Below, in pieces: positions 6,284 through 10,409 of a stretch of 10,409 nt of DNA. A model generated the notes under the pieces. The model saw only the letters and a program-made list of their open reading frames with translations, did no database searches and was not told the origin of the DNA. Position numbers and translations under genes: made by a program. This stretch comes from Thermoproteota archaeon (lineage in GTDB: Archaea > Thermoproteota > Methanomethylicia > Culexarchaeales > Culexmicrobiaceae): contig QMQW01000006.1 of NCBI GenBank assembly GCA_003650625.1, positions 1 through 10,409 on the forward strand, given 5' to 3'. Within the stretch, counting starts at the first letter, position 1. Each line of letters starts with the position of its first letter.

Positions 6284-8065
6284 TTGGAATACTCGGCAAT
6301 CGTAGATGTTTATGAAAAAATTGAAGCAACTACAAAAAGGCTTGAAATGACAGATTTACTTGTAAGCCTACTAAGCAAAACCCCGAAAGAAATCATAGAC
6401 AAGGTGATTTACTTAACCCAAGGAAAGCTCTACCCAGATTACGTAGGTATTGAGCTTGGAGTTGCAGAAAAGCTTGCAATGCGTGCACTAGCACTAGCAA
6501 CTGGATTACCATTAAGGGAAATTGAAAGCGAGCTCAAAAGAACAGGGGATATTGGAACAGCGGCAGAAATATCCTTAAAGCGTAGGAAAACTAAAACTTT
6601 AATGGAGTTTTTCGGAGCCCCAGCCAAAGTTGAAAGGCTATCAGTCCAAAACGTCTACAGCACACTTGAAAGAATAGCCAAAGCGGCAGGCGAGGGATCT
6701 CAAGAAACAAAAATAAAACTACTAGTAAGCCTGTTGCGAAGAGCCTCGCCAAAGGAAGCCAAGTACCTGCTTAGAACGGTTACCGGAAAATTGAGGCTAG
6801 GAATAGCTGACATGACAATACTGGATGCACTGGCAATAGCATTTTGCAAAACCAAGGAGGTAAGGCCAATTATTGAAAGAGCCTACAACATATCTTCGGA
6901 TTTAGGTGCAGTAGCTAAAGCACTAGCATATGAAGGAATTGAGGGCGTAAAGAAGTTTAAGATAACCGTTGGAAGGCCAATTAGGCCCATGCTCGCTGAA
7001 AGGTTATCTTCACCCCAAGAAATTCTCGAAAAGCTCGGCGGAAAATGCGCTGCAGAGTACAAGTACGATGGGGAGAGAATACAGGCACACAAGAAAGCTG
7101 ATGAAGTGATTCTCTTCTCAAGAAGACTCGAAAACATCACCCATCACTATCCAGACGCCTGCGAACTCATAAGAAGCAATATTAAAGCTGAAGAGGCAAT
7201 AGTGGAGGGCGAATGCGTAGCAATAAATCCGGAGACTGGCGAAATGCAGCCATTTCAGGAATTAATGCACAGAAGAAGGAAGTACGGAATTGAGGAAGCC
7301 ATGAAGCTATATCCAGTTACGCTGTTCATGTTCGACGCCCTATACGTTGATGGAGAAGACTTAACCCTAAAACCATATCCGCAAAGGAGGGAAATTCTAA
7401 GTAAAATAGTTGAAGAAGGAGAGAGAATTAAGCTTTCAAACTTCAAGATAGTCGATAACGCTAAAGAATTAGAAGAATTCTTCCTCGAGGCAGTGGAAGA
7501 AGGATGTGAAGGCCTCGTCTGCAAATCCCTAAATCCAGACTCAATTTATCAGGCAGGCTCAAGAGGGTGGCTTTGGATCAAGTACAAGAGAGACTACAAG
7601 TCCGAAATGACGGACACCGTCGACCTAGTGGTGGTGGGAGCATTCTGGGGTAAAGGTAGAAGAGCAGGAACCTATGGAGCACTATTAATGGCAGCCTACG
7701 ACCCAAGCGCAGATATGTTCCGAACCATATGCAAAGTAGGCAGCGGATTCACCGATGAAGACTTAAGGAAGCTGCCAGAAATCCTTGAACCATACAGGAT
7801 ACCCCACATCCATCCAAGAGTCGACTCAAAAATAGAGGCAGACGTGTGGTTTGTGCCTGCAGTGGTGCTTGAAATAATAGGAGCAGAAATCACGCTAAGC
7901 CCACTTCACACATGCGGGTTAAATGCAATAAGAGAGGGAGCAGGACTCGCAATAAGATTCCCGAGATTCACAGGCAGGTATAGAACCGACAAGAAACCTG
8001 AAGACGCAACGACAATCAAAGAAATAATTGAAATGTACAAAGCACAGCTCAAGAAATTCGCGTAG
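6284..8065 (+). CDS. lig: ATP-dependent DNA ligase, archaeal replicative type
   Basis: A 593-residue DNA ligase that seals nicks, joining Okazaki fragments and finishing repair. Order: N-terminal DNA-binding domain (about 1-225, EKIEATTKRL at 11-20 and GKLRLGIAD at 168-176), adenylation domain and OB domain. Motif I is KYDGER with AMP-accepting Lys260 (260-265). Later motifs are EGECVAI (308-314), FMFDALYVDG (348-357), EGLVCKSL (409-416), WIKYKRDY (431-438) and IRFPRF (557-562). Length is the family norm, so nothing is truncated. The start is TTG: the first 20 residues match archaeal ligases, the next in-frame ATG is at codon 22, and GTGAT at 6274-6278 is well placed. Residues 103-110 (TKTLMEFF) form a PIP-like clamp motif at the position used by Pyrococcus ligase. 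The helicase gene follows after 14 bp. Confidence 0.97.
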   Translation: MEYSAIVDVYEKIEATTKRLEMTDLLVSLLSKTPKEIIDKVIYLTQGKLYPDYVGIELGVAEKLAMRALALATGLPLREIESELKRTGDIGTAAEISLKRRKTKTLMEFFGAPAKVERLSVQNVYSTLERIAKAAGEGSQETKIKLLVSLLRRASPKEAKYLLRTVTGKLRLGIADMTILDALAIAFCKTKEVRPIIERAYNISSDLGAVAKALAYEGIEGVKKFKITVGRPIRPMLAERLSSPQEILEKLGGKCAAEYKYDGERIQAHKKADEVILFSRRLENITHHYPDACELIRSNIKAEEAIVEGECVAINPETGEMQPFQELMHRRRKYGIEEAMKLYPVTLFMFDALYVDGEDLTLKPYPQRREILSKIVEEGERIKLSNFKIVDNAKELEEFFLEAVEEGCEGLVCKSLNPDSIYQAGSRGWLWIKYKRDYKSEMTDTVDLVVVGAFWGKGRRAGTYGALLMAAYDPSADMFRTICKVGSGFTDEDLRKLPEILEPYRIPHIHPRVDSKIEADVWFVPAVVLEIIGAEITLSPLHTCGLNAIREGAGLAIRFPRFTGRYRTDKKPEDATTIKEIIEMYKAQLKKFA

Positions 8066-8079
8066 TAGTGGAGAACAAA

Positions 8080-9747
8080 ATGAAAAAAAGAAGAGATCAG
8101 TGGTGGAGGCAATACCTAGCATACCTAGACAATAGCCCCCAATCAGTAAGAAGACTAGTTGAAAAGCTCACCCCCAAACATCCAATTCAAGTTAAAGAGA
8201 AAGTCTACATAGAGAAAAACTACCAGTTATGGCCATTCCAAGAAGAAATCCTGCGCAAACTCCTCCGCCACAAAAAGGCGCTCATACTAGGACTCCCAAC
8301 AGGACTAGGTAAAACCTTCGTTGCAGGAGCATATTTAGATGAAGTATCTAAGCCCCATGGAATAAGGGTCCTCTTCCTAGTACCATCAGTTCCACTAGGA
8401 GTGCAGCAAACAATATTTGCTAGGAAGAGGCTGAAAGTTGAAAGTGCATACTTCATTTCAGGCGCAATACCGCCAGACAAGAGAAAAGCCCTGAAAGTCT
8501 GGAATGCAGGGTTCGTAGTAACCACACCACAAACCTTCGCAAACGACCACCTCTACGCCTTCGAGCCAATGCTAAAGGAAGCAAGAGAAATGAGAAACCC
8601 AATACCCTACCTAGCTGAAGTACTAAGCGACGCCGAATTCAAATTCCCATACGACGTAGTTGTAGCAGACGAGTGCCAGAGATACATTGGAGAGACGGAC
8701 GGCTACTCGATACTTCTAGTAGCTGCAGCATGCAAAGTTGCCATTCTAGCTCTAAGCGCAACCCCCCACCTACACGCTCCTCACAGACTTGAAGAGCTCC
8801 AAAAGATCTTTGATAAGATACAGGTCTTCTCAGTCGAGGAACCCAGCATAAGCAAGTACATTCCAAGCAGAGTACTCTACGTTGTGAGAATACCAACTCC
8901 AGAGGACCTACTAGAGGTTTATAGGGGATTAGATGCAGTGATAGGTAAGATCGAGAAAGCCATCAAGGACAAGTACGGGGCAAGCCACTTAAAGACAAAC
9001 TGCAACGAACATCAACTCTGCAGAAAGCGCATGGTAATCAAATTATTGAAGTTCAGAATGGTGGAGGATGGAGCCAGCAGCGTCCTAAGATACGCCACAT
9101 GGAGACTTAAAGAGCTCAAAGAGCCGCTTGAAGAGCTAAACGGCAAAAGCATAATCAAGGCATACAGAGAGGCCTTGAAAAAGTGCTTCAACCACAAAAT
9201 GAACGTAGCCGCAAAAATTTTGGAGAGAGAAATCTACGACAAAGCGATAATATTTGCAGAGGCGGTCGAAGCTGTAAAGCAAATGGGAAGACAACTTCAA
9301 AAGACGTATGGAGTAGATAACGTTGCAATTCTAATCGGCAAAGGACACATGACCTTAGAGCAGCAAGCATCAGCACTAATGCAGTTCAGGGAGAAAGCTA
9401 AAATTCTAGTAGCATCATCCGTCGGCGAAGAAGGCCTAGATATACCCACGGCAGATATAGAGATTTGGATAGACCCGCCGAGCAGTCCGAGAAAGTGGAT
9501 TCAGAGGTTTGGCAGAGTATTAAGGCAGCCCTCAGGAAGGAAAGTAGCTAGAATCTACGCTCTAATATCCATGAGAACACATGAAAAAAATAAGCTGCTA
9601 AGCGTGATGAAAAAGGCGGAGAGAATCTATGGATTCACGCAGAAAGTCGTCTATGAAGACCTTGACAAAATTGAAAGTGGGCAGAGAACCCTAACAAGCT
9701 TCCTAGGCAAATCATTTAACCAATCAAAAACACGCGAGAGCCAATAG
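8080..9747 (+). CDS. Hef/FANCM-like SF2 DNA helicase without nuclease domain
   Basis: A 555-residue superfamily 2 helicase of the Hef/Mph1/FANCM type, expected to remodel stalled forks and branched DNA using ATP. Domain 1 has WPFQEE (51-56, Q-motif-like), Walker A GLPTGLGKT (71-79), motif Ia FLVPSVPLG (99-107), TTPQT (148-152), Walker B variant ADECQ (196-200, not the usual DEAH) and SAT (226-228). An insert of about 115 residues (265-380) corresponds to the Hef thumb-like domain. Domain 2 has KAIIFAE (388-394), SSVGEEGLDIPTAD (446-459) and QRFGRVLRQ (475-483). The XPF-type nuclease half of euryarchaeal Hef is absent. The C-terminus carries QRTLTSFL (535-542), a PIP box. The ATG at 8080 follows GGAG at 8070-8073; a GTG at 8068 is the alternative. 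It is co-transcribed with ligase. Confidence 0.92.
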   Translation: MKKRRDQWWRQYLAYLDNSPQSVRRLVEKLTPKHPIQVKEKVYIEKNYQLWPFQEEILRKLLRHKKALILGLPTGLGKTFVAGAYLDEVSKPHGIRVLFLVPSVPLGVQQTIFARKRLKVESAYFISGAIPPDKRKALKVWNAGFVVTTPQTFANDHLYAFEPMLKEAREMRNPIPYLAEVLSDAEFKFPYDVVVADECQRYIGETDGYSILLVAAACKVAILALSATPHLHAPHRLEELQKIFDKIQVFSVEEPSISKYIPSRVLYVVRIPTPEDLLEVYRGLDAVIGKIEKAIKDKYGASHLKTNCNEHQLCRKRMVIKLLKFRMVEDGASSVLRYATWRLKELKEPLEELNGKSIIKAYREALKKCFNHKMNVAAKILEREIYDKAIIFAEAVEAVKQMGRQLQKTYGVDNVAILIGKGHMTLEQQASALMQFREKAKILVASSVGEEGLDIPTADIEIWIDPPSSPRKWIQRFGRVLRQPSGRKVARIYALISMRTHEKNKLLSVMKKAERIYGFTQKVVYEDLDKIESGQRTLTSFLGKSFNQSKTRESQ

Positions 9748-9991
9748 CCTGCCCGGGAAGAGGCCTTCTAAATCTAGCTATAACAACCCCCTTATTCCCA
9801 TGCGTTTTGAGAATGCTCCCAATAACCTTCAACCCACCACTACTTCGCCAAACAACCTTCCTACCAATAAGCCTGGAGGCAGAGCTTTTTGAATGGAAAT
9901 TCCTGAACTTCAAGTAAACGTAATTGGTATACTGCCTCTTCAAGCCCCGCCTATAACCCAAAATTACTCCATCAAGCCCAACAACCGCCAT
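9716..9991 (-). CDS. rpl35ae: Ribosomal protein eL33 (L35Ae family)
   Basis: A 91-residue large-subunit ribosomal protein of the L35Ae (eL33) family, found in eukaryotes and in some archaeal lineages. Typical elements are GVILGYRRG (8-16) with a following Gln20, IGRKVVWRS (42-50), and the diagnostic THGNKGVVIARFRRPLPGQA (63-82) ending IGSRVFLIG. It is small, basic and cytosolic. The ATG at 9991 matches the family start; two GTG codons (10000 and 9997) would add up to three residues and probably belong to the GGTGGTG ribosome-binding stretch. Its last 11 codons, including the stop, lie antisense to the helicase 3' end (32-bp overlap). It follows a GHMP-type kinase gene on the same strand after 85 bp. 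Confidence 0.92.
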   Translation of the reverse strand: MAVVGLDGVILGYRRGLKRQYTNYVYLKFRNFHSKSSASRLIGRKVVWRSSGGLKVIGSILKTHGNKGVVIARFRRPLPGQAIGSRVFLIG

Positions 9992-10053
9992 GAACACCAC
10001 CCACAGCAGTTGAGGGGCAGAAAAGAGTTAAACAAACTTCCTTATCAATATTA

Positions 10054-10070
10054 CTGGCAAACTAAGCCAG
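10054..10070 (-). terminator. Small hairpin after the kinase stop codon
   Basis: Six bases past the minus-strand stop of the kinase gene, CTGGC and GCCAG form a five-base inverted repeat around a seven-base A/T loop. It could be a weak terminator or a processing site between the kinase and eL33. There is no long T-run after it, and archaeal terminators need no hairpin, so this is tentative. Confidence 0.2.
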
Positions 10071-10076
10071 CTTAAC

Positions 10077-10409
10077 CTACATGTAAACTCTAGTTCCTAT
10101 GGGATCAACTTCAGACACTAAGATGCCCTCGCATGGAAAGAAGTCCAGCAATAAGTCAACGAACCTAACTACGTCATCACTTCGAACGATGGCATAAACT
10201 GTTTTACCGTCAAAGCTAAAGCCATAAGCCAGCGGACTCAACTTGCCAAGCTCAATTAAAACTTCACTTGAACCCTTAAAGTTGCACATCATCTTGACAG
10301 TAAAGGTCTTCGCCAACTCCAAAATTTCCTCAAAACTCAATTTTGGAAGCTTGCTTTCTAAATCCTCGCACTCCATAGTCATGGCATCCCAGCTGAACTT
10401 TCTAAATAC
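10077..10409 (-). CDS. C-terminal part of a GHMP-type kinase, possibly pantoate kinase
   Basis: The frame has no stop up to the right edge, so 110 codons of the 3' end are visible and the gene very likely continues outside; Met codons at 10382 and 10376 could be internal. The visible part reads like the C-terminal domain of archaeal pantoate kinase, a GHMP-superfamily enzyme that phosphorylates pantoate in archaeal coenzyme A synthesis. The matching pattern is a helix FEEILELAKTFT (26-37), then FSFDGKTVYAIV (64-75), in place of the family's small-residue Gly-x-Thr-Val-Phe-Ala strand, then SDDVVRFVDLL and VSEVDPIGTRVY (98-109). The ATP-binding half that would confirm it is outside the window. 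Alternatives are another GHMP kinase or an unrelated small protein of 101 residues starting at 10382. Confidence 0.5.
   Translation of the reverse strand, partial: VFRKFSWDAMTMECEDLESKLPKLSFEEILELAKTFTVKMMCNFKGSSEVLIELGKLSPLAYGFSFDGKTVYAIVRSDDVVRFVDLLLDFFPCEGILVSEVDPIGTRVYM

Noticed and set aside
9893..10075. 60-codon plus-strand open frame across the eL33 start
   Set aside because: Antisense to a clear ribosomal protein and its leader, no ribosome-binding site and no recognisable features.
1..10409. tRNA, rRNA, CRISPR array, insertion sequence or integrase site
   Set aside because: None seen on either strand; gene content and codon use look uniform, with no sign of a mobile island or a defence system.

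Overview
The window is archaeal chromosomal DNA, most likely from an uncultured thermophilic or Bathyarchaeia-like member of the Thermoproteota. The support is a type II (archaeal) phosphorylating GAPDH, a fused-function phosphoglucose/phosphomannose isomerase, an archaeal replicative ATP-dependent DNA ligase, a Hef/FANCM-type helicase, ribosomal protein eL33 and a TATA-box promoter. Translation signals are GGTGA/GAGGTGA Shine-Dalgarno motifs, and some genes appear to start with TTG. The lineage call is inference; no rRNA or tRNA is present.

Layout, left to right. A nitroreductase-family flavoprotein (59-580) is followed by a 360-bp stretch without an intact gene. That stretch reads like a decayed coding sequence, possibly the Fe-S end of a Mo/W oxidoreductase, and ends in a perfect 7-4-7 inverted repeat. 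Next comes an unrecognised 442-residue protein (943-2271), whose 3' end overlaps a convergent HAD phosphatase (2260-2904, minus). A divergent promoter region then leads into a tight plus-strand cluster (2972-5118): a 104-residue unknown, a 2[4Fe-4S] ferredoxin, a 181-residue coiled-coil unknown starting inside the ferredoxin gene, and PGI/PMI. GAPDH (5176-6210) follows with its own good TATA box.

The next unit is a replication/repair pair: DNA ligase (6284-8065) and, 14 bp later, a Hef-like SF2 helicase without the XPF nuclease half (8080-9747). The helicase ends in a textbook PCNA-interacting (PIP) motif, and the ligase has a PIP-like motif in the position used by Pyrococcus ligase. Both products may therefore work on the sliding clamp.

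On the minus strand, ribosomal protein eL33 (9716-9991) overlaps the helicase 3' end by 32 bp. The C-terminal part of a GHMP-type kinase, best guess pantoate kinase of archaeal CoA synthesis, runs off the right edge (10077-10409).

The window is mostly housekeeping. The parts worth a second look are the clamp-linked ligase/helicase operon, the three unrecognised proteins, the decayed region with its palindrome, and the overlapping gene ends.
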